From: Glebionis coronaria
Lineage: Eukaryota > Streptophyta > Magnoliopsida > Asterales > Asteraceae
Direction of reading: 5' to 3'
DNA length: 64,000 nt
Assembly (NCBI GenBank): GCA_025667525.1
Contig: CM046878.1
Span: 394,758,974-394,822,973 of the forward strand
Position 1 is the first letter of the stretch. Every line of letters begins with the position of its first letter. Shown piece after piece: positions 30,939-43,529 of the stretch. Under the pieces are notes generated by a model. It was not told where the DNA came from and searched no databases. It saw only the letters and a program-made list of their open reading frames with translations. A program made the translations under genes and the position numbers.

Positions 30939-33900
30939 TGTCTAAGTTCATGAACTATTTCTTTCCACCATCCAAAACAACACACTTTAAGAACGAGATC
31001 ACTATATTTGAACAAAAAGTGCATGAATCGTTTGGGGTTGCTTGGGAAAGATTTAAAGATTTGTCGAGACAATGTCCACAACACAGTTTCTCGGAATTGC
31101 ACCAAATAAATACTTTTTATAATGGGCTTAATATGATTGAACAAGATTCTTTAAATTCCGCCGCGGGTGATAATCTTTTAAGAAAAACTCCGAGAGACGC
31201 GTGGTGCATAATTGAGAATAAGTCTAGAGCACAATATTCACGAAACACACCGAGTGTTTCCAATGTGAATTCATCTAATATCGAGATTGCTAGATTGGAC
31301 TCTAAGATTGATAATGGATTTGCGACATTGTTGAATGAGATTAGGAAGAATCCTCATGGATCGATTAATATGATTGAGAATGTTTGTGTATCATGTGGTG
31401 GAGCACATCCTAATTATGCTTGTTCGACCACGGGGTTTGATCAAGCTATTGCTTTTGCCACGACGGGAACTTATGGCTCCAACGGTCAAGTTCCTCGTCA
31501 AAATCATGTTGCTCCACCGGGTTTTCCACCGGTTCAAAATAGGCACAACAATGGAAATAATGGGAATAATTTTAACCGTGGTAACCAAGGGAATTTTAAT
31601 CAAGGAAATGGGTTTAATTCTAATCAAAACAATCAAGGTTTTCAAAGCAATAACCAAAATGAGTTGTCGAGCTATATTAAGTCAAATGAAGCAAATTTGA
31701 AAGCTTTTCAAAATAACATTCAAGGGCAAATTAATACTTTGAAACTCAATTTTCAAAATACGATTAAAGGGAAAAATAACAAGATTGAGCTTAATCAACA
31801 AAGGCTAGAGCAAAGTCATAATCGTATGCAACAAAGTTTGGAACAAAGTCAAAATAAATTGCTTTCGATGTTTGAGGGATTTATGTCTAAACCATCATCT
31901 TCTTCGGGTTGCTTACCTAGTAATACCATTCCAAACCCGAAGGGAGAGCTTAAGGCCATAACCGTTTATGATGATTGTGATAATTTAGAAGAAGTTGAAG
32001 TGATTGAGTTTAATCCTCCACCTAAGGAAACTTTTCTAGATGTCACCAAGGCTACTTTAAATGTGATTAGTACCTCGGTTTTCTTTGATTTCTTTCCAGA
32101 GAAGTATAAAGATCCGGGTCAATTCTTGATACCTTGTGTTTTCAATGTGCTGGGGGTGTGCAAAGCCCTAGCCGATCTAGGAGCTAGCATTAATATAATG
32201 CCCCTAGCCATTTGGAAAACTCTTGACTATTTGCCACTTAGTACCACTCGAATGATCATTGAGCTTGCTAATTATACCACCACTCGACCGGTTGGTATAG
32301 CGGAAAATGTCATTGTTAAAGTGGGAAAGTTTTTGTACTTAGCCGATTTTGCTATAGTTGATTATGAGACCAATCCTCGTGTGCCTATCATTTTAGGACG
32401 ACCATTTTTGTGCACGGCTTATGTTCAAGTTGATATGAGGAAAGAGGAAATTAAATTGTTTTATGGGGATAAAAGTATTGTTTTCAAACCGGAAAAGATT
32501 CCAAGATTTGTTTCGAAGAAAGTGGAAAGTGTTAAACTTGTTGAAACAATTGAAAGTAAAAAGAAAGCTCTTTTTGATAAAGGTGTTTTCCCAATTTTGG
32601 AAACCTCTATTTGTGATAAAGAAAAGTTAAATTCAAAGGAAGAAGCTTGCTTTGTTGAATCATGTTGTAAACTTTCCTCATCTCCATTCACTCCACACGA
32701 GGATGATAGTTCTAAGACTGAAAAACAAATTGATGAATACCTTAGTGCACCATTCGATCCTAGTGAGCTTAATAGTGAGAATTTTGATCCCGAGAGTGAT
32801 ATTGCTTTAATTGAAAAATCTTTGAAAATGGACTCATTTTCACTCTCTTTGAAGGATCATATTGATGATCCTAAGGCACAATCTTCATTTGAAGAGCCTT
32901 TGATTCCTAACTTCACACTGAGTGAGGTTAGTGACTATTCGTGTGATAAGTTCATCGATGAACTTTTTGCTATCATTGATCCACTTCCACGGGGAAGTGA
33001 AGACGTTACCGATCTCGAGATCGAGCGTGATTCTCATGTTTTACCTACCATTCTTGAGGAATTCACCAATGATTTTCCTTCTAATGAGAATGATGATCTT
33101 GTATCCGAATGTGACACACTTGATACTTTGTCAGATATTTCTTGTGATGACAAGATTGATGACACTTTTGTGACCTACTTAAATCCTCTCTTTGAAGCTT
33201 CAATGAACAATAATCCATTATTTCAAGAGGATTTTGAGAGCATCATACTTCCTACATCTCACAACCTTTGTGATGATGAGCTTCTATTGAAAGAGGTTGA
33301 TGAGTTTCTTTATATAGACATTCCTTTGGAATTTGAGGAAGAGTCTAATGACGGTGATGAAGATTCTTGGTTTGATCACCCGATTTATGATGATGATAAT
33401 GTTGACCCGGAGGGAGAAATTACCTTTACGCCAATTATCTATCCCACTCATTTTGATCTTAATGTGCGAGTTTTTCATGCGACTCATTTTGAGTACTATG
33501 ACCCCTTTGTTCACATTCATAAGAGTGATAAGGTCGACAAAGTCATGCAAGTTAATACCACTAGTGTTGAGACCTTTATACCACCTTTACCATGTGCTTT
33601 ATATGATCTTGGATTAGCATGGGGGGACGACACCGTGTTGTCTATTCCTTTCTCCACCGAGGACGAGGTATTCGACCCCGGAATCGTTGATTTAGAGAAA
33701 TCCCGGCCTTTCACCGATGTAATAATTGAAAGACTTTTCGATCATCTTGGTGCGAGTTTATCTCGGGGAGCATGCTACGTCCATATCGTGATTTGTTACT
33801 ACCATCTCTTTTTAGAGATTTGTGTTGGAGTTTTATCCTTTCGTTTGTTATCCGACAACGAGGATGTAATCTTTGACCCCGGCATCGTGCTTTATGTTGG

Positions 33901-33949
33901 ATTTTATTCCATTATGCCGGTTTTCACCATTTTCCCTAAGGACCAATGA
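30926..33949 (+). pseudogene. Gag-aspartic protease polyprotein of A, main piece
   Basis: 1007 codons after the frameshift. Residues 1-140 finish the Gag core (KFMNYFFPPSKTTHF; WERFKDLSRQCPQHSFSEL). A zinc knuckle of C-X2-C-X3-H-X4-C form, CVSCGGAHPNYAC, is at about 154-166, followed by an Asn/Gly/Gln-rich stretch (about 200-260) and a helical part. A retroviral-type aspartic protease has DLGAS near 417 and ILGRPFL near 490. After that come about 500 acidic residues with no RT, RNase H or integrase motif and two copies of an E-D-x-x-FDPGI motif near 920 and 980. A family of this kind normally continues into RT, so the missing enzymes are notable. The long acidic tail is shared with E (54589-55314, minus), hence it is a conserved part of the family, not random read-through. 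Confidence 0.88.
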
Positions 33950-35931
33950 ATGCGGGGATGGAGTCGAGCTCATGACTCAATGAACAAAAACGAGGTGCCT
34001 TGTGGGGGAGTCCCATACATTTGATCTTCTTTCTATTTTCTAACACTAATAAGGCTTATCTTTCAAGCTCGTGCTCGTGTTTTGTTGTGTTGTGAATCTT
34101 AGGTATGACCCTAATCATTGAAGACTCTCGTGTTTGGTTTTTGCCGGTCCACTTGATCTTCCATTCTTTGATTGCCAAAAAGGGGCACACTCTCTATCCC
34201 TTGATTTTTATCGACTAACGTTTTATCTTGAGGCATAATTAATAAACGGCTTATAGATTTGCGTGCTCTTTCCATTTTAGGATTTTTCATTAGACTCTTC
34301 GTGTTTTAGCAAGGGGGTGTTACTCTTGAGCTAAGAAACATTGAGGATAATGTTTGGTTTTAGCATGGGGAGTCAATCGATATAATCGCTTGCAATTGCT
34401 TTTGTCGTGTCCAAACGTAATTATTTTTCTCATTTTCATAAAATTTTAAATTATTAGTGTTGTTTTTAAGTTTTTTATAAATAAAATAAGTGCTTTTGAC
34501 ACAAATGTAAGCTTTTCGTTGGTGAAAATGAAAATAGTTTTTGACTCGACTCGGTTTTTACCTTAGCTTTTCCTTAACGTATTTGAATTAAGTTTTACTA
34601 GGCTTTTATATAGGGAGCTTTAAAACGCGAAAGTCTTAATTCATACGGGTTAAGAACAAGAACTTTTCGCAAGTTCCTATAATTGATCCTAGGAAGTCGT
34701 TTATCAAGGGAACTTTAAAACGCAAATTCTAAAACTTGAAAAAGTATAAGAAGATGAAAGATCCTATAGATGACTTGAAAACCCAAAACGTTGATTTAAT
34801 AGGCTAAGTATCCATTGATTTCACATTTTTGAAATTTTATAATATGGAGAACAAGAGATGATAGAGTTCAATCAAAAGTTTCTAAGATTAATTCTTCTTT
34901 GTGCAAGTATTTTTGTGTTTGATTTAATCTCCTCGTATTTATTTTCCACGATTGAATAATAATTGCTTAATGAATGAAGTTTTTAGCGGTTTAGGCTTGA
35001 TATCTTAACTCGTAACTCCTTCTTTTTCTTCCCTTGTAATTAAAGTGAGAACACATTAAGGGTGTCAGCGTCATGGACTTTTGATCGTGGGATTGCGGAA
35101 ATTTGGCTTACTATATATATCATATTAATAAAGAAGAATAAATAAAAACATGTTCTCTAGGAGCCTTCGGGTGGGAGTCATGTAGCACTAACCTTGTCAT
35201 TAGAGCCTTAGGGTGTATGGCAAGGGGATGTGTTGAATAAAAATTGCTTCATCGTCATGAGCCATAAGGTGGGATGGTGATGTCAATTTCCTTTTTTTCC
35301 AAGGAGCCTTCGGGTGTGGATTTTAAATAAGGAGCACAATTGCATCTTAAAGAGTCGCAAGGTGTTATGATGTAGTTGTTGCTAACTCCATTAATAAGGT
35401 CATGATTGACTTTGGAGGTTTTATTGTTGCTTTTAAGTAGTCCTATTAGCCAAATTTCAGGTCCGGGGATTTATCCCTCAAATCGTGTTAAGTTATCCTT
35501 GATGTGGGATTTCTTTAGTGACAACGGTTTTTGAAGTCGAGGTTAGGTTTTGAGTGTTGAGTTTACACCATTTTTGCCTTCATTTTTGGATTAATAAATA
35601 TCAAATAAAGTCAAATGAGCCTTTAGGTGAATGACAAATAAAATCTGGAGATACAGTTAGGAATAATAGGAGATTGAGTTTAACATAAATTACTTGTATG
35701 AGTTGGTTTAATTTTGGGGTTTATGATTGACAATGATCTTGTTTTTGCACTTGGCATGGAAACGTGAAAAGTCGGGGACAATGAATCTATTTGAGTTTTA
35801 TGATCCTAAAAGTTATTTTTCGAATAATGAAAGCAATAGATTATGTCTTTGCAAAATAAAGTGTCAAAAAGTTGAATAATGGTGTAGCTAGAGTTTTACT
35901 TTATCATTGTGTGAGGACACGGTAATTGCTT
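33950..35931 (+). other. A 3' non-coding region
   Basis: 2 kb without ORFs. It is related to the stretch 52738-54588 of E on the other strand (shared words around GTGTGAGGACACGG near the tract and GGGTGTCAGCGTCATGG / GACAGCGTCACGG). The words GAGCCTTCGGGTG and GAGCCTTAGGGTG recur several times at 35160-35340. No RT or integrase relic is seen. Confidence 0.7.
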
Positions 35932-35945
35932 AGCAAGGGGGAGTT
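35932..35945 (+). other. Polypurine tract of A
   Basis: AGCAAGGGGGAGTT directly before the TGATATGAGC start of the 3' LTR. Confidence 0.92.
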
Positions 35946-36923
35946 TGATATGAGCTTATATACTCATATCATTTATATCAATAAACAATGAAATAATGCA
36001 TGAAATGTATGAAATTTGCCTTGTATTTGTATGTTTCTTGTGTTAATGTGTGTAGGTACCGAAGATCGCGAAAATCGACAAAAACCGGCATGAGATTGAA
36101 GAAAAGATCAACGAAGCCAATTTCAAGTCGTTTTTAGAGGATTTAATATAAAATAGGCCAAGTGGGACCCACATTTGGGAAATGGGCCTAAAATCTCATT
36201 TAAAGAAGTATTTTTCACTTTGATAATTTAAAGCCCATTAAATAAAACGGATGGAAGTTATGCAAGTTTGGGGACCAAAATGTTCAAAGGTCAGTCACAA
36301 ATATATTAGCAGTTGGAAATCAAGCCCATGCCAAGCCCAAGATTGAAATAAATTGAGACGGTGGAAAGTATTTACTTGGAAGAGTCAACAAAGTGTGGTC
36401 AAAACAAAATTTCCATTCACGTTACATTTCCACTCACCACACACATAAAATAAATAAATGTTTTATTTACCCCATCCCCACTTACTTTCATTCGATACAT
36501 CCAAGAAATCACCTACCTTTCTTTTCACTCAAACAAATAAACTAGACACTCCCTTACCAAACCCTAATTAACCCTAGTTAATCTTAATTGCAAGTAACTT
36601 TTAGGGGTTTTGATTCACACGTTTAATTCACACGAGTTAGGATAAAACCCCCACATTTCCGGATGTTGAAGTTAGATGTCTTGTGAGACGTGGCATCACC
36701 TTACTGGTTGTGACAACAAAGATTCTCTCAATCCACCAATAAGAGGAGGACACATCAGCAATCAAAGTAGCACAACTAGCACAACGGATGCCATGATGGC
36801 AATCCGTGTGCTAGTGTGCGATTATCAGCCTTACGATCAAAACAGAAAAGAGAGAAAAGAAAGAAGAGTTGATCCAAGGGCTACAAAGGATTCTACCTCA
36901 ACAACCAAACCCCCTGGTTTAGC

Positions 36924-36931
36924 TATAAATA
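36924..36931 (+). promoter_or_regulatory. TATA box of A 3' LTR
   Basis: TATAAATA followed by CCCCCTCTTTTC, as in the 5' LTR. Confidence 0.65.
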
Positions 36932-38208
36932 CCCCCTCTTTTCGTTGTATTGAGTATCCAATTTTTACTTTAATGTTATTATGTTAAAATAGGTTTAGGA
37001 AAATTATTGTAAATTTTCTTTCTATAGTATTGTAATCTGCCTTCTATATTAATAAAAAGTTCAATTTTGTGGTTCGATTGTCTTGTTTTTAATATTATTT
37101 AAAGTTAACTGCAACATTTCTCTCTTAAATCTATATTAACATAACTTGAAAAATTAATTGGTCGAGTTAAATCAATAGCTTAAATCAATTAATTACAGTA
37201 AGATTTGGAAGAAATCTATCCCCAATGGATAGGTTAAATTGAAGCTGTTAAGATTTATGATGGTTCGTGGTTTTTGGTTCGATGGTGTTAGATGAATAAT
37301 GGTGGTGATGTCGTTCAGTTTTTAAGCCAGCTCAGCACTGCGCTTCTTCACAAAGGATGTCTTCAAAAGGTGTTAATTTCTTTTTAGTTTATGATTTATT
37401 CGAATATGATTGTTTATGCTATGACTTAGTTAAGTTGAATGTATGATATTATTGAAATGTGAGAACAGTTATATGTGTTAGTCTGCTGGAAATTAAACTG
37501 CCTTTAGCATCATTAGGATAGTTATGAGCTGCTGATGATTGTCATAGTTGTTATATGAAGTTGCTGATGATTTTTCTATTCATGCTAAGTGGTTTGGTTA
37601 TGAGTTTTGGGTATCATGATTTGACGTTCAGTGGTGTGTTATGTTGAGTAGGATTTGATGTGGTTGTTTTTCCTTCTACTTGGCTGCTGATAAGTTTTAA
37701 GTATAGTGTGATAGGGCTGCTGTTACAATTTATCTTTTCTGAATAATAAACTGATCTTGTGTAATCTAGATTACTTGATTTGGTCTTTAGTAAAGATGTT
37801 GTTTAGATGATTATATCTGTTATTGATTTAATCTAAGAATGAGGTTCTGATTTAAGTAGTGTAGTTCTAGGAGGGTTTGTCTGTTTTATTATCTGGGAAG
37901 TTTGGTGGTTGCCTGTGTTAGTTTATTTTTCTTATATGTTGATTTGGGTGAAGTAACGTTAAGATGATTTAGTTGTGTTTCATTCTTTTTCATCTGCTGA
38001 ATATTGTAAGTGTATCGTTTTATTTGACCTGCTGCCATCCTTGTGGGTTTTGTTGTTCTTTTGGTTTGAAATATATGATGTTGATCTGACCATCTTGATT
38101 TGTTATGTTCACTTACTGATTTTTGTTATTTTGGTAACTTAGTCTGCTGCTGTTTTAAGTAAGTATATAGTATAAAAAAAATAATAAAAATCAAAAATCT
38201 TGTTCATT

Positions 38209-38267
38209 ACAGGTCTCGAACTCGAGACCTGTGCTCCATTGTCCCTACGTGATAGCCAACTGCGCTA
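38209..38267 (-). other. tRNA-like Pol III promoter segment in A 3' LTR
   Basis: Minus strand: A box TAGCGCAGTTGG (38256-38267), a full match to the TRGCNNAGYNGG consensus, and B box GTTCGAGAC within the same inverted repeat (38209-38232) at identical spacing. A run of seven or more T follows downstream on that strand. Confidence 0.62.
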
Positions 38268-38980
38268 TTGGATTCTTTTGTTTAAAGTCTGCTTAAGGGT
38301 TTAGTTAAACGTTTTTGAGTTTTTCTTGTCTTAGAAATCTAATAGACGTTTTTCTTTTTAAAAAAAGTAAAGTTATCTTTTAAATTACATTTATGAATAA
38401 GTCGTTTTAATTAATTAGGAAATATTTGTTTGCAAATAAAAAGTTTAAATCAATAAATAAATAAAAGAAAAAAAAATGTTTTATTTTTAGAAATTAAACT
38501 AGTTTTTAAGTAATTAGATTTTAATAAAATTGGTTTCTAAATAAATTAAATTTGATTAAATTTTAGAAGTAAAATAGTTTTGATTCAACATAAAAGTAAA
38601 TTTAATTTTAATAGATAAGTTTTATTAGATTTTATTTAAATAGTTTAAATTTTATAATAGCGTTAATTTTTAAGTAATTGATTTAGATTAAAATAATTTG
38701 GGGTTTACGATTCATGCACTTTAGGATAAAATTAAGTTTAAAATTGGTAGATTTAATTTTTAGTTTACAAACCGAAAATCAATTCGATTCAATTGTCCAA
38801 ATCAATACAAAGCGTCTCAAATTCATAAGATCTTCGTGTACAACGAACTTGGTTCACCCACGTGTTTAATTGAATCCGTCTTTGGTAATTTTAGACTATT
38901 ACTTTTTCCTAAAGGTAATTTTCTAATTTACCCTATAACGTATCTAATTATCACTATACTATCACGATTACATCAGGAAT

Positions 38981-41900
38981 CCACTAGTTTGGTGTGTACA
39001 TTAATTTTGAGTTATCATGAATTTAGATTTATTTTCAAGCTGGGTCGAAAAATATACTTTGTACAGGATCTTTACAGGGAATTTAACAGTGTCGAAAAAA
39101 TATTTTTATAACTTAGACATAAAAATATATATTTCTACCTGTTGAGATGTTCGTGTAGGACATAATGTTTTACGAGTAAACTTTAAAATCGAGCAAGTTA
39201 CGCTCATTTGAGATTGTATAATCTAAGGAGTTATTTTCTGAATAATTCTAAAATATCATTTTGTTGACAAATTTAATACAAGGGTATTTTCGTCCATTTT
39301 TGATCCGTTTCAAGTCTCGAGTAAAATTAGAAAGTTGTTAAAAACGTCGTTTTACACCACATTATTCTAGACTTCGAGTCTTAAAATGTCATTTAGTGAA
39401 TCAATTGGTCTAGTCAAACCCAAAAGTCAAACCCAAAAAGTCAAAGTTGACTAAAAAGGACAAAACTAATAGAATTTAAAAATATGGATTGAAGCATTTT
39501 TGAGTTCATTTGAGCTCGTAAAACTATAACTAATGATATTTTACAACTAAAAAACATTGATTACGTTTGAAAACGTTAAACTAGTAACTTTGAGTTCGAC
39601 CAAACATACATATTGAACTATTTGGAAATTGATGCCCTACTTTCTTAAAAGTATATTTATGTCAAATAAATTACAATGTGCACACATATGGATTCCTCTA
39701 TCCTTCCTCTATATATGACTTATTGTCATTCTACATTGTCTTTCTTTTCTTCTATCGTACCACTGATTCAAGCCGAGGTTTGAAGATCTTGCTTTCATAT
39801 CGTTCGTTACCATCTTGACACGTGTCTCCTGACGATTCTTGCTAAACCTCTTGAAATCTTATCATCTTGTAACCATGTTGCAGATTTTCTTACCAATTAC
39901 TCCTTATTTCCCTCTTGTAACCCACTCGCTACTTTGTAAACTATTATCATGTTATCATATAAACTCAAACTGGTCTTGTTTGTGAATCATTTTACAAAAG
40001 GTTTCACTTGAGCTTTCTTAAATACTTGAATACTATCTTATAAAATTAATTTATACTAGTTTTACAATGTATTTTCACAATTTATTCTACTCTGGTCTTA
40101 TGAAGAACCCTTATAACAATACAAATTGTTCAATTAAATATCTGGCCAGTAACTAAGTGGCGAAGAGTTTCACAAATTATTTTGATCCCTGTTGTTACAA
40201 ATGACATTATACACATATTTTAAATAATATGGTATGTAATACTGATTTGACGAAGATGAGCATCGCATTCCTAGTCCTAAATTAGGCATGGCCTGATCAC
40301 GTATGCTTAATTTAGAAGGAGCCATGCAAGGCCGAATAGTAGTCACCTTAAATATTTAACCCAGAATCAACTTTTTAATTATGTTCCTTAAAAAGTTTGA
40401 TAAAATAAAGTTTAAAAAACTTTTACTTCTTATACGAGTATCAACAGTTCGCGACATACACTTATGAACCTTTATCTTTTCTTAAACAAAGTACATGCCT
40501 CAAGCATATTTCTTTACTCAACAACCTTTGTTTTACTTGTTACCTCATCTCCCTTCGTGATACAATTCTTGTTACCACTTGTCTAATTTCTTACCATTGA
40601 TACCAGACTTGAAAGTTTCAACGTTGTTATGCTCCTACATCGATCGACTTTCTCTATCTATTTTGGTGGACCTTCGAAACGTCTTTGGACGCGAATGATG
40701 ATTTATACTGGACGTGAACGATAAATTTCGTGTATTTGTCATGATGTGTGTTAGACTCCATCGTTTTGAGATTCATTCGTACGAATCATGTGTTGATTTC
40801 TCCTTTCATTGCTAATGTTGATCATTTTACTGGAATTACTTTCAAGTGACTTCTTAACATTTTTCTTCGATTCGAAAATTCGTTGTGTGGTTTTCTCTTT
40901 CGTTCGTGTATCGACCATCGAGAACTTAATAAGCCGTTGTGGTGATGTTAACCGCATTCATGAATTAATCATTACTATAATCCTTTGTTACTTATTATTT
41001 TTATCATCGACGCGTCTATTCTATCACGTTTGTTAAGGATTAATACGGCTTTCGTTTTATTCCATCGTGTTATTGCTCGCATACAAATTGTTGACCTATG
41101 TATGTCACATGTTTACTATTTGATACCTTAATCACCTTTTGGGATTTCTAAAAATTATTATTAATTTTTAAGAACGTCTTATACATTTATTCAAATGTTT
41201 AAATTACCAAAATAACTGTTTCAAGTTTAATGTCAGATATATATATCCTCTTTGGGAAATTTACCAGTGTTTCAAAGGATATCAGGCTGTATCTTTTAAA
41301 GTAATTGATTTTATCATACTTTACTTTCAGTATAACGAAACTATTAAATTAATTTATAATTTCTAACAATGATTCTAAATAACTTAGAAAATCTGATTTT
41401 CTCTAATGATAACGATAAACCTGAGCTTCTTACAGAAATTTCATGCAGTCACCCAAAAAACTCTTAAGCTAATCAAAATAACTATTTGAACTGAGTTACT
41501 TTTACTTTGAAGTCCTGATAAAGAAAAAGATTTGACAACTGTTTACCCACTCATTTATATAGAGTTTGATTTTTAAATCACTAGACCTTGTAAAATTTTC
41601 TTTTAATCAAGAAAGTATTTAAAACTAAGTTTTAAAGTAATACCAAAATACTAGACAACTGATTGTGACAACTTGTAATTTTGAAAAGATCATATGTAAT
41701 TCATTTTTTCCCTTCTATTTTATCTTGTAACTAGATTCTTACATTTTCAGATTGTCATGTTTTACAAGTTGCGCGATTTGCAAATCCTTGTTGATTACCA
41801 ATCCTGATTCATTTTAACGCGCTTTGTCTGTTTAAGCGATTCTTGTGTTCATTCTTGTTAGTTTATCGTGCGTATTTCCAACAATTCTATCTCTTGAATA

Positions 41901-42112
41901 ATTCTCCGTATTAAAAGGACATTATTCTAATCCAAGTTTGATCATTTATTCGAAAAGGAACTAAGAAACTAAAGCATAGTGAATTCTAATCGTGAAGGTA
42001 CGCCGAGTTGTAGAAGTTACCTAGGAAGCAATGTAATTGTTCTACACTTTGTACCTCCCCTTGTTTACATCTTCTACTGTTTCCAGGAGAACTCTGAGGG
42101 ACCAGAGTTCCT
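38981..42112 (+). other. B internal region, 3' part, non-coding
   Basis: 3.1 kb after the A insertion with no ORF longer than about 75 codons on either strand and no pol motif. AT-rich and featureless except for the region near 42000-42110, where translation gives a short stretch resembling the end of a gypsy pol (RDQSSFRGEDCENP), probably only because the polypurine tract has the same words. Confidence 0.7.
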
Positions 42113-42126
42113 TTAGGGGGGAAGAC
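42113..42126 (+). other. Polypurine tract of B
   Basis: TTAGGGGGGAAGAC directly before TGTGAGAACCC. Confidence 0.9.
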
Positions 42127-42810
42127 TGTGAGAACCCGTACTTTCCCAGCATTATTTTATTCTTTTATTCATGTTTCTTGAATTTTCCAACGTATTACGT
42201 TTTCTTGTATTCTTATATGTAAATCCTGAGATCATGTTAATTTTAACAAATTATACTTTTCAAGTATTTTCTGATCATTGATAAATACTTTATCTGGAGT
42301 TATAAAATTCTCATTTTATTTTTCCATATTTAATTTAAATCAAAGTTTTTGATTTAAAATCACCCTCGTGCGTTTTACTTGTTTTACAAATGAATGCTTG
42401 TGTTCCACATCCTTATTACTAAACCTATGAATATCACTCAACTTTATGTTGACGATTTTACATCATTAATCTCAGGTATTATTACTTATCTTTGCTTGGA
42501 TGGGAGCCCGCAGGATATTATCGCAGCTTGGAGATTTCTGTGATGCTTTTAAAAGATTGGTTTTAGTATAAACTGTCAGAAGTTTATTCTATCTTTTGGG
42601 CAACTTTATGTTATAAATCGTGATGAAATAATAAATCTTTCCGCATATAAAACTCTGGGACCTATGTTTAAAACTCTGAAGTTTTATGATGTAATGTACA
42701 TGTTTTTATTACGTTAGCTTTGTGTCAACTATAAATCATTGTTTCTTGTACTATGACGTGTTACCCCCTCGTTGCCTAGTTGTTCCATGTCAGATTCTGG
42801 GGGTGTCACA
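42127..42810 (+). repeat. 3' LTR of B, internally deleted (684 bp)
   Basis: The first 250 bp match 1318-1568 and the rest match about 4178-4611 of the 5' LTR. The junction near 42375 joins two places that both contain GTTTTAC, so a 2.6-kb deletion by short-homology recombination is likely. The right target copy GATAG follows at 42811-42815. Confidence 0.9.
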
Positions 42811-43529
42811 GATAGGAGAGTCATTCCCCACCATGCTCAAGATAGGCACAATACTCCCCTAGTAGACACAAATATTGTGAGAGAGCGTATCTATCGCCCT
42901 AGAACCAAAACCTCTAGGATCACGAGGAAAGGTAAAGAGATCCTCAATGATCCATGTGCCATGAAGAGAGAGAACTTAAGGCCAAATATATCAAGTGGGA
43001 AAGGATTTTATGGTGCAATGCTATGTGCCTAGTAGGTAATCGAGACCATATCAATGCATGTACTAGCTATATGCTCTATTGCTTACACACCCAAACACCC
43101 TTCAACCTAGCCTATTACATCGCCAATAGGATGACTCATATCCCAAATCTCTCATACACCATCCTTCCATATGGCATGTTTCTAACTAGACTTTTCAATC
43201 ATATATCCCCAATCCAACCAAGTCCTAAAGGTAGGCAAGGAACCTATACTCTAGTTGATCGTGTCATGACACCGATTAGTGATTATAGGGTTGATAAAGT
43301 CATGTCCTCTAAATCAAGATCCAAACGAACTCACCCTCCCACTAACTCATCCTCCTCCTCGACAAGTGAGATGGACTTCCAAGCTCTAGGTTTCATCCTC
43401 TTGAATACCTTAGAAACTCCCTGCAATACCAAACTCACCGGCGGAATTAAAGCAAACGAATGGGATGTTCAAATGTCTTGGGCGACTTTTGAGCAAGATG
43501 AAGAAGAAGAAGGACAAGTAAGAAGGTAG
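42811..43529 (+). pseudogene. Extra ORF of element G, 3' part
   Basis: Continues the frame interrupted at 1317. From 42811 the frame reads through VIPHHAQDRHNTPLVDTN and REIYRPR-like basic text to about 42970, where a shift in an AGAGAG run moves the reading into the frame of ATG 42954, open for 191 codons to 43529. That part contains CNAMCLVGNRDHINAC, YYIANRMTHIPNLSY and a Ser-rich tail ending in DEEEEGQVRR. No catalytic motif or membrane span is recognisable. The gene is dead: CAA-to-TAA at 1247, the B insertion, and the frameshift here. Its closest analogue in this window by position is the C2 extra ORF, but I see no clear sequence match between the two. Confidence 0.6.

Larger units (their letters stand above)
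5879..38975 (+). mobile_element. Element A: long-LTR Gag-protease element without RT or integrase
   Basis: A has 3.03-kb LTRs (TGATATGAGC to TTACATCA), a primer-binding site at 21189-21206 of the kind used by Tat/Athila Ty3/gypsy elements, a Gag-protease ORF (30489-33949, broken once) and a polypurine tract at 35932-35945. Between the ORF and the tract are 2 kb of non-coding DNA; no reverse transcriptase, RNase H or integrase motif is visible. It therefore matches the description of terminal-repeat elements with a GAG domain (TR-GAG), mobilised in trans. C1 sits in its 5' LTR and C2 in its leader. Without the passengers A is about 12.2 kb. Confidence 0.85.
35946..38975 (+). repeat. 3' LTR of A (3.03 kb)
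   Basis: Uninterrupted copy of the 5' LTR, TGATATGAGC to GATTACATCA. It holds the empty C1 site at 37391-37395. Right target copy GGAAT at 38976-38980. Confidence 0.95.
1318..42810 (+). mobile_element. Element B: non-coding Ty3/gypsy-like LTR retrotransposon, nest host
   Basis: B is defined by LTRs starting TGTGAGAACCCG and ending TCTCACA or TGTCACA, a primer-binding site complementary to initiator Met tRNA at 4615-4626, a polypurine tract at 42113-42126 and a 5-bp target duplication. Its own internal sequence is only 4612-5878 plus 38981-42126, about 4.4 kb, and carries no recognisable gag or pol. It therefore resembles a large retrotransposon derivative (LARD) that relies on proteins of another element. 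LTR form, tRNA-Met primer and the tract just before the 3' LTR fit chromovirus-like Ty3/gypsy elements, but without coding sequence that is inference. Element A with its two passengers occupies 5879-38975. Confidence 0.8.

Noticed and set aside
33950..35931. RT or integrase relic in the 3' region of A
   Set aside because: No YVDD/YIDD, DTG-type or DDE-like motif was found in any frame; the stretch is non-coding.
38836..39111. 91-codon ORF crossing the right end of the A 3' LTR
   Set aside because: It starts in the LTR and ends in B, so it cannot be a conserved gene.
42037..42222. ORF spanning the B polypurine tract and 3' LTR start
   Set aside because: It crosses the tract and the LTR boundary; similar words at the ends of gypsy pol genes reflect the tract itself.
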